From NCBI GenBank assembly GCA_023079485.1, contig CM041115.1, positions 41,736,305 to 41,800,304 of the forward strand: 64,000 nt of DNA, given 5' to 3'. Source of the stretch: Archilochus colubris (taxonomy: Eukaryota > Chordata > Aves > Apodiformes > Trochilidae). Positions 21,197 through 34,461 of this stretch are shown piece by piece; position 1 is the first letter of the stretch, and every line of letters starts with the position of its first letter. The notes under the pieces are model-generated. The model ran no database searches. It was not told where the DNA came from and saw only the letters and a program-made list of their open reading frames with translations. A program made the position numbers and the translations under genes.

Positions 21197-24100
21197 TAGC
21201 TTTCTTTGATTTAATTGCACTTTATTTTTCATGGATATAAGCAACCTAGAGCATTTCCAAAAAGCGAAAAAGCTTTCCCATAAAATTCTGCCAAAGCACT
21301 GACCTGGAAAACCCTTGGCATTTCTTTCCTTGGCATTTCATTCTTTGGCCTCTCCTGAGTAGAAGCTGCCAATCATTCAGAACAGTGCCAAATTGTGTAG
21401 TGCCTTTGCAATGCAAGAAAGGGTCTGCTAAGTGCTGGTGGGAGGCTACCCAGCTGATTTGTTTCACTCTAGTTGAAAACAAACTAAATGAAGTTACTAG
21501 GCAGAAAACTAGTTTTTTTCAGGAATAGAAAGCTTACTCAGTCACACTTTGCAGCTAGTGAAGTAACTGTTCTTTTTAAGTAGTTTGAAGCAAATATCAA
21601 TGGATTTATATTTTTTCCTGTATTACACTTAACAGAAACTAAAAGGGGAAGGAAAAGAGTGAGAAATATTTCCTGGCATTTGCCTAGAAAGACAAGGAAG
21701 ATTGAATAGGTAAGTCTTGACAGCTAAGTTAGGAGAAAAATGGTGGGGAATTTCTGTGAAATTTAAAGATCTGAGAATGGAAATACAGGTGAAAATGAGA
21801 TATTTGAGGTGAAGCACAACGCTCTTACCCTGATTTGTGCATGAAAAGGAAATTGCAGGCTGGGTTCGAAGAGCACAGGCTGATTTCCTTAGAGGAGAAG
21901 AAATAGTGAATTAAAGACTGAAAAATTCCAACAGATCAGGATTGAATCTGTCTGTCATGGCTACAAAAGTAAAAGCTTGGAAAAAAAGGGTGGAATATAT
22001 GCTCTAATGTTGTTACCTCAGAGGAGGCTGGCTAAGGGGGTAATAACTGACATCATATAGCCAGCAGCATGTAGGCATGCATCCAAGAGTCTTAAAGGCA
22101 ATGAATTCTTCCCTGAAGAAGGTCTATAAATTTAAACAGTTTTGAAAGAGTTGCCTAAGGGCCAATCACCTTTGAAAATTCTGGAGTTTGGATTTCATGC
22201 TTGTGTTCAACTCAGAGTGAGAGATCTTGTGCTCCCAGCTGTAATGGATGTGTTGGTGATGAGCACGGAGGTCAGGCAATGGAGTAGGTCAAGGTATTGT
22301 GACTCCACTATCTGAATCTGCTGATGTTGTCTCCTGACCTCCAACTTTAAAACTTGGCAAGGACCTTGGCTTTTGTTCCCTCTTAAGTTGGGTAGTGTGC
22401 TGCAGGGGACACCCAAACTCTCATTTCTCCAAACCTTTTTTTTTTGCACCTGGCTTTCAGTCTCTCATCAAGTCGTTGCTTTTCAGTTGTTCAGCTGATA
22501 AAGAATAGCTCCTTGTCATGCTCAAAATGATACCAAGAGACAGGGGTAGAGTGGATAATGATATTTCACAAGCCCTTAGAATTGATGGTAAGCCGCTAGT
22601 GTTATTGGTCCCTCTATTCTTTATTTATTTATTTTTTAAATAATTTTTGAAAACAGAACACAATATGAAGAAAATCCTTGTGTAATACTACTTTGCTTAC
22701 CATTTCTTAGTGAACTGAAGTATCAAGTTCACATGATACTTGGTGAGATAAATAAGTAAGCAATTTGATTAAATGTATTTACCTCTTGAAGTCCTGTGTT
22801 ATATGAACATGTTTTGAGGGACAAAATTTGGGCTCAGTATGTGCTTTGTGGATATATTTACATCTCTTATGAAAGGCAGAATAATATTAGTATCTCTGTC
22901 AGGGTAGTGCGCTCAAGGATATGAGTAGCAGAGCGTTGTCAGTTTCTTTTTTCTAACTGCTTTATTGGCAGAGAGATTCATGCCTACTTCAGCAGCATAG
23001 ATCTAGACTCCTACTGCTGTAAAGGAAAGTCGTTTTCCCTATCCTGTAGTCCCATGCTACTAGTGAGTAATCACTTGCTTCCAAGAAAGTCTTCTTGCAA
23101 ATTATTCCCTTTTTTATTCCCTAACCCCCCCATGCTCAGAACTATTCAGCTGTTGCCACACCACACAGTCCTCAGTTATAGGCAGGACATACTCTCCTTC
23201 CTTTAATTGTGAACAGTGAGCAAAAATCTGCTTTGTGAGTCATTATGCATTATGTGAGGTGGCAGACCAACAGAAATACATCTGCCCAGGGCACATCACT
23301 ATTCACAATTTATCATTTTTATGAATATTTTTGCTTCAAGAGTGAGAAGCTGCACACCATAAGAAAGCAGCTGGGAGAGCCTGGCACTTCTGTGCATGTC
23401 TCAAGCTGAATAACACTTTCTAAGTGGTATCTGTGCCTTTGCCTTGAAGTCGTAAAATTATTACCAGCTTTATACTTCTAGCAATTTTAGCTATGTTATG
23501 TGGTTGACCAGTGGAAGCAGGAACAGATTGAGTTCTAGGTTTCCATCCTGGGATGACTGAGCATGTTAACAGGTTTCCAAAGTAAAGTAGCTTCAAGGAA
23601 TGCAGAAATGCCCTTATTCCTGTGAAGTACCGTGGGTGTACTTTCCAGCAGGTCATGTCCAGTGTGTATGCATTACTTGGCATTAAATCAAGGTGGTGTC
23701 TTGTCAGCAGGCATTTTTACCTTTCCACCTGCATTCTTTTTGCCAGTGGGCCTGATTTTTGTTCTTATTTTAGTCTTCAGCTGAAAAGTTAGAACGAGCT
23801 CTTTGAACACCACTGGTGTGTTGACTTTGAAGACTATGTGCTGATATTGAGGTCAACACTGCCCAAGAAGAAAATGAGAAAACATGTGCTGGTGTTGAAT
23901 GTCCTGTTATTGCTAGTAAAAACTTTTCTAGGCTGCCATTCAAATCGTACCATTAGTGTTAGATTTATTTATAATGAAAGAGGAAACAAAAGACCTTAAA
24001 AAATATGGCTGACTCAGAATGTTTATTAATTCAAAATACAGTATATGTGATATAATATGATCAGGGGAATGCATTTTTTGTTCTTAAGTTCAAAAGAGCC

Positions 24101-25272
24101 CAGTATTGGTTTATGCTCTGGTTCTTTACAGGTAATGAAATGTGGAGTTTGGCATATAGTGTAGCTCTCAAAATCATTGTTATTACATATGCGTGTATCT
24201 ACTAAAGTACAGAGTTACTCATGAATTGTCATATTAGAATTACACTTCCCTAGATATCAATTACTCCAGAAACTGTATTTTTATGAAAATGCCTTTTTCA
24301 TTAAAATGACAGCTTCATTCTTGGCCAGTATTTTGAATTGAAATTTGCCCTTTTTGAGGCTTTGTTTTTTGCCTTTCTCTTTGAGAGCTTTTATTTTTCA
24401 CCATGAAGTATACCTTCTAGAGAGAAAATTAAATGTCTTTTTATTAAAAGCTCTTACAACTTGTAATTCTGATGTGTGCTAAAATCACATGAAAGTTTTG
24501 TGTTGGTTTTGGTTTTTTTTTCCTACCTAAATTTTAAGTGCTTAAACAAACCACATGCATTTGTTTATTTTATACTGCACATTATTTCATAATCTGTATT
24601 GTCAAAATTAAATTCAGGGAGACTGACCTCTGTTTTCCATTTTTCCTCAGCATCCAGACTGAAATAGTTTAATATCTCACAAAAAACTTCATTTCAGAAT
24701 TATTCAGTCTCAAAATCTCCATTTAAGCCTTGATAAGATTTTAAGTCATTCATTTTCAGGAGTCATGTATCAAAGTGATGCATAAGCTACCTGCAAATGT
24801 ATACCTTCACAAATGTCTCTTTATAGCTAGTATGGTGAACACAGCCCATAGGGTCATGTTGTGAAAGTTAATCTTACGTCTGTTATGAAAATACATGATT
24901 TGGAAAATCATATAAGTGTTTAAAACTCTTTCCAAAATCTTACTGATTGAGAAAAGATAATTTTTGCCTATTTGGCAGTGCCAAAGAGTTAAATTCAGAA
25001 AAATAAGGATTCAGAAACAGTCAAAGGCTTGAGAAGTGCTAGGCAAACATGTGGATACAGTGAACCTACATATGGTTTACCAGCCTAAACCTTCACTGAA
25101 AATTCAAATTTCCTTGGAAGTGATGCTTAAATAATCCCTCAGCTGCAAATCTGGAAGACTGCAAACAGCTCTGCAACTTTACCAGCAAAGTATGTAATGT
25201 GAAGGAAGTTACGCTATTGAAATCGTCCAACTTGTGTAAAATATTTTAACAGAAGTCTTCCAAAGAAAAGGG
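21197..25272. other. AT-rich sequence, nothing recognised
   Basis: Four kilobases without a recognisable gene or repeat. A GGGTTCGAA at 21862 recalls a tRNA B box, but no cloverleaf could be built around it. Confidence 0.45.
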
Positions 25273-25291
25273 AAAAAAAAAAAAAAAAAAA
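25273..25291 (+). repeat. Poly-A run (19 bases)
   Basis: Uninterrupted A run. No element with a poly-A tail was recognised upstream. Confidence 0.9.
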
Positions 25292-28200
25292 GGCTGACTG
25301 ACTTCCTATGTATAAGTCAAGTTAAGGAGAATCAATCAATACAGTAATGAAATAAATGTTTTGCATATTTGGATCTTGCCCTGACTGCATTTGGAAATAT
25401 TGGAAGCAAGACTTAATTGACATTAGCAGTAAATCTCCGTTCTTACCTCATGTTTTCTATCAGTATAAATTTTGAATAGTTCTGTTGAGTAATGTTAGTA
25501 TGAAATTGGTGTCAGTTGAAAGAAACCAACCAGGCTTTAGTCCCAAATTTAAACATGCTGTTTCCATGCAGTGCATAGCATCAGACTGTACATTGACAAT
25601 ACAAATTATGTGTTACATATTGTGTAAAGGGGATAGGTAAAGGAAATGCAATGATAAAGGTAATAATTATTATTCATCTCATTATTGTCAAAGGTTGGAG
25701 AAAAACCAAGTACTTATTGGCCACTGACATTGATTCTTAACAAGGCAATAAAAAAAAAACTATGTGTGCAGAATCCCTTTTCTTTCTCTGCTCTTGAAAC
25801 ACTTTTTTTTTTTTCAGTTTGGGATTGTAGATGTGTTTTTGCCTGCCTACTAGTAGCATAAAACGTGGGGGGGTTAATTTTATTTTTTTTTATTTTAATT
25901 TTTTTTTATTAAATGTCATACATGCAGTTTGAGTAACAGCATGCAAATAGATAGGAAGGATTGAAATAGGATATAGTGTCAACAAGATTGGACTTTTTCT
26001 AATAATCTACCCATAAATCACACTCTATTTTCTTTGTACAGGTGGGAAAATAGGCATTTAAAATAAATTTTCTATGAAGAAATTCAAGAATTACCATGAT
26101 GAAGTGGAGAGAAACTAGTATAGCTTTTGATTCCCCTCCCTTTTTGCTTGGGCTGATATGTAGACTGAAATGCAGTCTACATTAAAGCAGCAATCTGCAG
26201 CAGAGTGGATGAATTTGTGATAAATTGTCCCTTGAGGTTTATAAAACATATTCTCTATTAAACCAGCCACAGTATGTTTCTCTACATTAGTCAGTTTCTG
26301 ACATTCAGGCTGCTGAAGCTTCTAGGCCAGTACTGGAATATGCCATCCCAAAGCTGTAAACAACTCTTTGTTTATAGCAGTAGCGCTCATACATCCATTT
26401 CAAGGTTTCACAGCAGTAAAAGGCTGACTGCCTACATAAACTGGAGTGGGCTGCAATGTTGTTATTTTGTTTATTGCTCTTTTACTGCAGTGGTCAAATA
26501 GTTCCTCTGAGACTAGACACTGGTACTCTGCCATCTGTACAGTCGGTGTTAGACAACTTGTGTCAACCAAACAAACTACGATGACAAACAATTATAATGA
26601 GTATACTAATTAAATAAAATATATCCATACTAAATTGCGTGGGAAATGTAGAAGGTTAATAGCAAATTAAGAAGCACTTTTCAGTTACCTTTTAATGGGT
26701 AATGACAGAAGCCCCTAGAGAGGTTTTGATTATGTTAGTGCTTCTTAATTTCTTTTATCTGCACTATTGTTATAATTGATATTATTTTATTACAGTGATA
26801 AAAAAAAAGGTTTGCTTCTCAAACGGGGTTGAAGAATTTTGATATGTTTCCCTGACATTAGGAGATGTCAGTTTAAAACACAACTGTAAGATTTTACAGT
26901 TTCTGTACCTTTCATTCCCACAAAATTCACTGTTGCAGTCACAGAGTTGTGTCTTCATAAGGCTATTTTCTTTAATTATTAGGAAAATACATGCTGAACT
27001 TTTATTTTTATTGAAGTTGAACTTTCATTTGAAAAATAATATTATTAATTAATGGAAAGCCAGATAAGAGAGGCGTGACATCTAAAGTTTAAAGCAAACA
27101 AAATTAACATAGGTGTGCCTCAAATCTAAAAAGCTGTTGTGATTTCTTATCCAAAAGCTCTGAATTTTTAATCAGCTCAATATGTCTTATGTTCCTGCCA
27201 TATTATATCAGAAGCTTGAAGAAGTTTCCCAAATGTTTATTCCTTATTTTGCTGATCACATTGCAAGTCACTCATCACTTTCACGTAAAGAAAGTAAGCT
27301 TAATTTATTTTAAATAATACCAGGTTCTTGCACCACTGAAGAGGCAGTGAATCATATGGGAATGTAATCGACACCTGTAAATATTTTTTACTAATAATTT
27401 CAGAATCTGTCTTCAGTAGAACATATTTTGCTGCAAACTATTGTCATGCTAACGGAAAATGGGGAGAAAATGGAGAATGGGATCATCTTTTTCTGTTACC
27501 TGAGCATCTGCATTATAAAAATTGAAATCCTCCCATTAAGGGAGGTTTCTCCCACTAGGACTAGGTTATTGTAGGTAAAGTAGTTATGGGGATATTCAAT
27601 GGCTTAACCATGACTGTTTCTTACAACATGGTGTTAACCTCAAAGCTCCCTGACTAGCATTTTCTGGTGATAAGGCAGAAGATGGACTGTTTTAAAGTCA
27701 ATATAAATGACGAACTGTAACAAAACCTGAAATTTAATTGAGAAAAATAACAGTACTGCTCAACAAAAATCTTCAGGGAGCATATCCAAGGATTTTAATC
27801 TTCCATAAAAACACTGTAGGCCGAAGTGTGTTGATCTTTTCCAAGCAAAGAATTTTGATGCAATTTTTTTTAAGTGTAGGTGTTTCCTATGAGACATTTG
27901 TCATTTAATTAAATTAGGATGCACGTTTGTTAGCAATAAATAATATTTACTATCTACTAAAATGAATGATACCTAAATATTTTCAATGTTAAATTATAAA
28001 TAAATAACTTTAAAAAGAATTTGTCTCTTTCCAGGAATAAAGGGAATTGCTGGCTTCAAGAAATTCAGATGAGCAGCACTACTTTGCTCCCTAGGCAGAT
28101 TGAGGTAAAATGAAATGAAATGAAATAAAAAGCTGTGATGAAATCCTCCTGGAACACACAGTATTGTACAAAAAAGGAAGGAACATAATATTTGCATGGT

Positions 28201-28590
28201 TATCTACATTAAATGAAGATGGCATCAGTGTAAATCTAAACAGTATGTTTTGCAGTGAAGGCAGAAAGATGACAATTTACTAAACAAGGAAAATGACAGC
28301 TCAGGCACTGGATGTGAAATCAGGAGACCTTGATTCATCTGCAGATTTCACAAACATTTCTGTGTAATGTGAAGTAGAGTAGTTAGATAAGCAAACACTC
28401 TTCCTTGCACCAACGTAAAAACCCCATGAATCTATGGTGTTAGGTTGTTCATTTGTGTTATAAGATTGTGACAATGGTGAGGACAGATTCAATTTCATCA
28501 TGTACATGTGTGACATCCGGTAAAAGGAGGCATCATTCTCATTGCTTCTGTAACACAAATGCACAATGAAATTGTGTTTTAGCTTCAGAC
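25292..28590. other. AT-rich sequence with a short hairpin
   Basis: Nothing recognised apart from poly-T/A patches near 25801-25910 and the inverted repeat at 26158-26182. Confidence 0.45.
26158..26182. repeat. 25-base hairpin with perfect 10-base stem
   Basis: ATGTAGACTG, a 5-base loop AAATG, then CAGTCTACAT. The stem is perfect. It is too short for a microRNA precursor and no flanking pairing was seen. Probably incidental. Confidence 0.7.
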
Positions 28591-28615
28591 AAAAAAAAAA
28601 AAAAAAAAAAAAAAA
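28591..28615 (+). repeat. Poly-A run (25 bases)
   Basis: Uninterrupted run of 25 A. No 3' UTR or SINE/LINE body was recognised before it, so its origin is unclear. Confidence 0.95.
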
Positions 28616-30330
28616 CTCCAGTATTTTTTACTGTTGTCCAGCTCTATCACTTTCTCAAGTTAAGGCATTTTACAGCTATTTCCACTATAGCCAGGTACAT
28701 TACCTTACCCTGAAGAAAGATTGTTGCAATAGCATCACAGAGGCAGAAATGATCTTGACTTTGGTCATCTTGCTGCCTTCTGACAGAAAGTGTGCAGTAA
28801 TGGAAAAAGAAGATATATATACTTATTTTCTCAATCATCTGAGCCCTGAACTATTGTACTTGGATTAACTAAATCATTTGTCCTCCTGGGTGGAAAAACC
28901 AACAGTTTGTGTCCATTTAAAAAAATAACATTTCATGATTCATTTCTCTTGACAATATATGACATGTAAGAAGAAGCATGACTAAAAGGTCTTGGTGGAG
29001 CCCTTCCATGATGAGCTTCTTAATTCAAAGTTGTATCTCTTTTCAACAGTGCAGCTGTCCCTGACTTAGGCTTAAGAAAAAGAAAATTAAAAAAAGCTTT
29101 ATGTAACATTATCACATGCTCTCTACAATGTATAGTAGGTATACAAGTGTTTGTATATATGGGGGGTGCACTGTCTGCCTGACCAAAAATACACCTTTTG
29201 TAGCATTAAATGTATTTCATGGTAAAAGGTAGTTTTCTACCTTTTCTGGATTTCAAGATTCTATATTTGACGCCTGTATCAAAGGGTTAAAGTTGTCTTT
29301 GTTGTCAGGAGGATGTATGACTTCATTATGACTGAAATGCATGACTGAGAAAAAGAAGGGTTGAAGTGGGGAACAATCACAAAATTGCTGAGCTAAGAGG
29401 CTAAGTGCTGCTTGAGACGGCTGATTTGTCAATGAAACCTAATATATCATAGCAAGCAGGAAACATGCATGTGTTCTGGAAAACCCTGGCAGAAAAGGCA
29501 GGAGGTAATGAAGTAAACACAGTCATTTGGGCACAGTTGCACTGTAGCAATTACACCATGATCCATGAGAGGTGATACAGTTGTTTGTTTGCAATGCCTC
29601 ACTCAGTGAGGAATACAAGCTTATATTTTGTATATCATACTAACAGTACTAATTCTATTGATATTAAATTAAGTAACACAGCGAATTGTTTTTCTTTCTC
29701 TTTACCTTACTGTGAGATTTTGATAAACTGCATTAAATTTCATTAATAGGTCATGATCTATAGAGTAGGTATTTCTCACTAAGAGGAGGATATTTACTAA
29801 AAAAGACAGTATCTTAGACTTGTGTGATGTAATTTATCCACATGATTGAAACCGTGAAAAATATTTCAAAGTATAGATACAGTTTCAGTCTGCATAAATG
29901 ACTATACTATGGATGTATGCAATTTCAGTAAATAGCTTTTTTACCATGTATTTTTCCTTTAAAACCATTAACTCTCGTTTTATTTAACTGGGCTATCTTG
30001 GACTACATCACACAGCTTTTCAAATTGTCCAAAAGGCGTCCTCTGTACCTCTTCTGTTCTCTGCAATCTTTTCATTCTCACACAGAGCAGATGCAAAATT
30101 TGGCAGAGAATCATTCTTAGTAAGGTGTGAAAGACTACAGTACAATGGAAAATTAGATTACCACCTGTGGTCCTCTTTAACTTGAATTCAATTGATGTTG
30201 CCGGATGTTTCTTCTGAATAATGACAGAACTCCCAGTTGTCTTTCTGTAGATGATAATTTCTGTCAGTGCTAAGGAGACCATTAATTCTTCTCTAAAATG
30301 TAGATTATTTCTTCATAAATTCCAGAAAAA
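28616..30330. other. AT-rich sequence, nothing recognised
   Basis: No gene or repeat was recognised. Confidence 0.45.
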
Positions 30331-30630
30331 TCCCTCAAAGCAACACTTTCCCAGGTTGAACAGATCCAGCTCCCACATCCTCTCCTTAGACAGTTGGTGC
30401 TTCAGCTCCCAGTCACCTCAGAGGCCTCCAGGGAACTTGTGCTAGTACATCAGTGTCCATCCTATGCAGGAGACACCCACTTTAGGCACAGTGCTTAAGT
30501 CCCTCTCATGTAGCCCCACATGTAGGAGGCTTCATTGATGCACAGGGTCACCACTGGCTCATGGCCAACCTGGTCTCTGCAGAGCTATGCATAACCAGTC
30601 ACTGTCCGGGCTGCATTGTTGGCTGAGCAG
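30331..30630 (-). mobile_element. CR1 LINE internal fragment, decayed
   Basis: On the plus strand, TTTCCCAGGTTGAACAGATCC, CCTCTCCTTAGACAGTTGG and CTCCCAGTCACCTCAGAGG are the reverse of the ORF2 C-terminal part of CR1 (LFSL-EKRRL region). A second part, GATGCACAGGGTCACCACTGG and CTCATGGCCAACCTGGTCTC, matches the segment nearer the RT. The stretch between them is shorter than in the family, so an internal deletion is likely. The 3' end is missing. Confidence 0.7.
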
Positions 30631-31011
30631 ATTTTCATCATCTCAGTTTCCACTTTTTTCCTAAAGAAATTTTTGTTCTGTGTTGATATTCAGTTTTACC
30701 AACTAAAATAAATTTATCTTTAGTCATTGCTTAAGTGGTAAATTCTATGAAAGCTCAAAATTGCTTCCAAACATTTTTAAGTGCTCTCAGAAGATACATT
30801 TTGTGACTGTTTTCTTTTTCTCTGCATATAAAGCAGCTCTGTATCAGTTTGGATCCTTAAGCACTCAGGCCATCATCTGAGAAAAGCATGCAGACTTATT
30901 GTATGAAATATTCGTGTGTTCTTAAGCAGTCCATCTTACGTACCTGCAAAGATCCAAAATTGTTTTGTGTAATTCTAAATATTCTATAGCTGCATATGGA
31001 TATATTATTAT

Positions 31012-31325
31012 AGAAATACAGACCCATAGAGTGATTTGGATTAGAAGGGACGTTTAAAAAAACATCCAGTCAACCCCCCTGCCATGGAAAATGATATCTT
31101 TTCCCATTTCAGGTTTCCCAAAATTCCATTCAACCCATACTGGAATGATTCCAGTGATGTGGCATCCACAACTTCTCTGGGCAACCTGCTCATTATTCAC
31201 CAACTTTAGCATAAAAGGTGTCTTTGTTATATTCAGTCTAAATCTGTCCTCTTCATTATAAACACTGCCCTTTGTTCTGTCACCACAGGTTCCGGTAAAA
31301 AATATCCCTTTGTCTTTATTGTAAT
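31012..31325 (-). mobile_element. CR1 LINE 3' end fragment, old
   Basis: Starts with a worn CR1 terminus in reverse (AGAGTGATTTGGATTAGAAG), followed by CCATACTGGAATGATTCCAG, GGCATCCACAACTTCTCTGG, GCAACCTGCTCATTATTCAC and CACTGCCCTTTGTTCTGTCAC. Many substitutions indicate an older copy than the one at 16375. Its 3' end is here, so it is separate from the fragment at 30331-30630. Confidence 0.85.
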
Positions 31326-33329
31326 CTTTTTTCCATATTCAGATATTATAACTGAAGATAGCCTTCATTATTATACTACAAAAATCAAATAAAGATAGAA
31401 ACCTGTTCTTGGTGAGCACTACAAATACTAGATTAAAGCTAATATCACTTCTGAAGCCCCTCCAAAAATATATGTGGTTGCACCCAACCAGGCAAGCATG
31501 CTTTTCTGTAACAATAGAAGCTTTACTTTGAAGCTGTTGGCTTCTTTCCTGGAAATCTGAGAGTAATTCAGCTCTTAATTAATAAACAATCAGTTCTTTG
31601 AGGTGTGAATTGGCAGTTGTGATGGGGAACACCAATCTGTGTATGCTCTATGTTTGTGAGCACCTGTTTGTGTGTTTATGTGTGTGCAATGTAGTGCTTA
31701 GTCTGGCTGGATCTTTTGGATTAGTTAGCCATTTAAGGTTTTAATCACAGACACATTTACCTACAACTGAGTACTCATTTTGCCAAAAATGGTTAAATAA
31801 AAAAAACTGTGCTTTTACAGTAGAAAACTCAAACCTAATCCTTGCATATTTTTTAAGATGTAAATTTGAGATGAACAATCTGAAGTACATCTTTTTTTAA
31901 CTAGAATTTGTAATAGCGAGCCATGCTGCTTTCATTAATGACTTCCACTGATCTCTGAGCAACATTAGCTTCGGAAAACGAGGGCAAGGAAAAATTTCTG
32001 TGTCTACAGCTTTAGCTTTACATGCATGGATTTCAGCGTGGGAGGGCTTTCCAGGTCTGCAGGCGGCACAGCATAGAAATGTGGAAACTGGCAACATCTG
32101 AAAGTGGGCAAACAGCTTTGACATATATTTTGAAGTTGCTTCCCTCAAAATTTTTAACACTTTCAAAATTAGAGCTAGCTGGTTCACTTGAAATGTATTT
32201 GCAAGAGGCTTTTTGAAAACGCAGCTTTTTAATCCCACACAATTGAAACCAAAGCATTAAACACCAAGAATGTGGACAGGAATCCTACAGAATTCCTAGA
32301 AACATAAAATACCAATGAAAGGAATCCTGCAAAATTCCTAGAAACATAAAATACCAATGAAGAATTTTGCAGCTAAAGATCAAAAATCTGGAACATGTAA
32401 TTCCAGCCAATCGTCATATCCTTGATATCTAAGAAAAGCTCTAAATAAAGAACCTTGAATTTTCCTAACATGAGTCTTCTCTTCTCCATAATCTTGGTTT
32501 TGTAGAATTCTAGGCAGCAGAATTCCCTACACAAGTTTGTATAACACCACAGAAACAGGGATACTCTGCTAACTAGGTCTTATTCAAATGCACGAAAAAT
32601 ATAAAGATTATTTTTGCTGTTTGGATTTTTTTATCATTTGCTTGGTGAGTTATTGATTTTTGTTCATATGTTCAGGCCGTTGGGTGGGTTTTTCTTTTTT
32701 CTTTTTTTCTCTTTTTTTTTTTTCTTAATATTATATTTAGTATAAATTCAGTAACAATTAATTAGCATTTGGAATTTCTGATGTCTGATGAGAGTACAAC
32801 AAAATTTTCCTTCAGTGTTGTTTTATGCAGTCCAGGTTACTTTGTTTTTCTGATCTTTCCTATTCTTATTTTGAAACTTATATATTCTGGATATTTCATC
32901 TGCCTTTTACTGAACTACTTCATTTAACTGGGAAAAGATATAATTATGGAAAACCTTTTTGAAAGTGCTTTAAACAACAATGCAGTCATTCATTTCTCCT
33001 CTCCTTTCACTCCACTCACTGCTTTTAGTTTCATAATTTATTTCACTCTAGAAAACACTCTTAATAATGGTATAGTGGTATAATATTATTTTTCTTCTAT
33101 TCTAATATAATTGATCATATGATGAACTATATTGCTCCTTTTTCTTTTTTTCCCTGCACTGAAAAAGAAATGAGGCACATTTTTTCTGTGTTTTGTGAAC
33201 TTTATTTTTTCTGTATTTGTAATGGTAAATTTTCTATACTGGAAAAATAAAGCACTGCACAATGTTATCTTCAGAAGTGCCATAGAAGTACCAAAGAATA
33301 TGGTTAACTTTCTAGGCTTCAAATACACA
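31326..33329. other. AT-rich sequence with one tandem duplication
   Basis: Nothing recognised except the 2 x 42-base duplication at 32279-32361 and T-rich patches near 32691-32724. Confidence 0.45.
32279..32361 (+). repeat. Tandem duplication, about 2 x 42 bases
   Basis: The unit GGAATCCTACAGAATTCCTA... at 32279-32320 recurs at 32321-32361 with two substitutions near its start and one at its end. It is older than the perfect duplication at 17944. Confidence 0.95.
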
Positions 33330-33498
33330 TTGATGGCTCATGTTGAGTTTTTCATCAGCCAGCAGTCCCCAGTCATTCTCATCAGGACTGTTGTCCATCC
33401 ATTCACCACCCAGCCTGTACTTGTACTTGTTCCAGTCATGTGCAGGATCTTGCACTTGGTCTTGCTGAATTTAATATAGTTCACTCTGGCCCACTTCT
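33330..33498 (-). mobile_element. CR1 LINE fragment (post-RT segment)
   Basis: Recognised on the plus strand by TTGAGTTTTTCATCAGCCAGC, CCATCCATTCACCACCCAGCC, TGTGCAGGATCTTGCACTTGG and CTCTGGCCCACTTCT. These are the reverse of the segment just after the RT catalytic motif in CR1. Both ends are truncated. Confidence 0.85.
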
Positions 33499-34461
33499 AA
33501 AACTATGTATGCACAATTTGCATCATAATTTTTCAAATTTTCTGTTACTACCTTCAGTAATTCTAGTTTTTAGTACCCGGTAGTCCCCTTTAATACAGTC
33601 ACGTTATGCTAATATTTGATTCTTTCCTAAGGCATCTAGAGAAAATTTCTGATATATAGAAGATGGTACAGAATTAAGATGTGACATTACCTCCTTAGTA
33701 GTCAGTGGGGGTTCAGCCCTTAATGGAAATAGAATGTATATACATAGAATGAATACCACATAGAATGAACAATTTATGAATACTTTGAAGTTCTTGGACA
33801 AATGTGTTGTGACTATTTAATCTTCTGAGTCCAGGGCAGCAAGTGGAGTCCTAATTAATTATCCATGATTCAGGGACCATAGGAAAAAATCAGGTTATTT
33901 TGAGGAGTCCCATGTGGAGCTCAGGCAGCAAGTTTACTGCTGTTCCTGGATTTACCAGGAGACAAAGAAGGAGATAAGAGAAAGAGCCTCAGGCTATCTT
34001 CACTCTCCTGAGCAATTCCTGCTCATCTCTCCTCTTGAGATCCTTCAGAGCACCAAGCAGGCCTTATCCCTCAGTATGATCAGTTTGATTAACTGTATGA
34101 CCCTGGGAGGTGTTTCAGGGCAGAGCTATGTGTGTCCTCCAGAGGAAAAACACTGACTGTGCATGTATGCAAGTGGAATTTCCTCCTGTGCAGGGGTGAG
34201 GAAATAACCATGACACCGATATCAATATGAAGTCCATTCATGCTGTTCCACATGTGTGTTCTGCTTTACCAGTCCTTTTGAAACAAAGTCTATTTCCTGA
34301 AATGTTCCTAGCCACAATGGGGAAATTCAAAATTAAAAGCAAAGTTCTGGTGTCAGAGAAAGGTTAAAATTTCAGTTTCTGAACATGCTTTTTAATATGT
34401 CAGATTTCCTGAGCAAATACTAAGGTGGTTTTTTTTCCTTTCAGAGGAAAAAAAAAATTTC
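33499..34461. other. Unassigned sequence, moderately GC-rich from 33820
   Basis: No gene was recognised. The stretch 33820-34160 is less AT-rich than its surroundings and holds an 80-codon frame (33914-34156) of no known family. It may be an old unrecognised repeat. Confidence 0.4.

Noticed and set aside
21855..21875. GGGTTCGAA resembling a tRNA B box
   Set aside because: No A box at proper distance and no acceptor or anticodon stem could be paired.
28566..28615. Poly-A run considered as the tail of a processed pseudogene or SINE
   Set aside because: Nothing upstream resembles a gene, a SINE body or a LINE, so the run stands alone.
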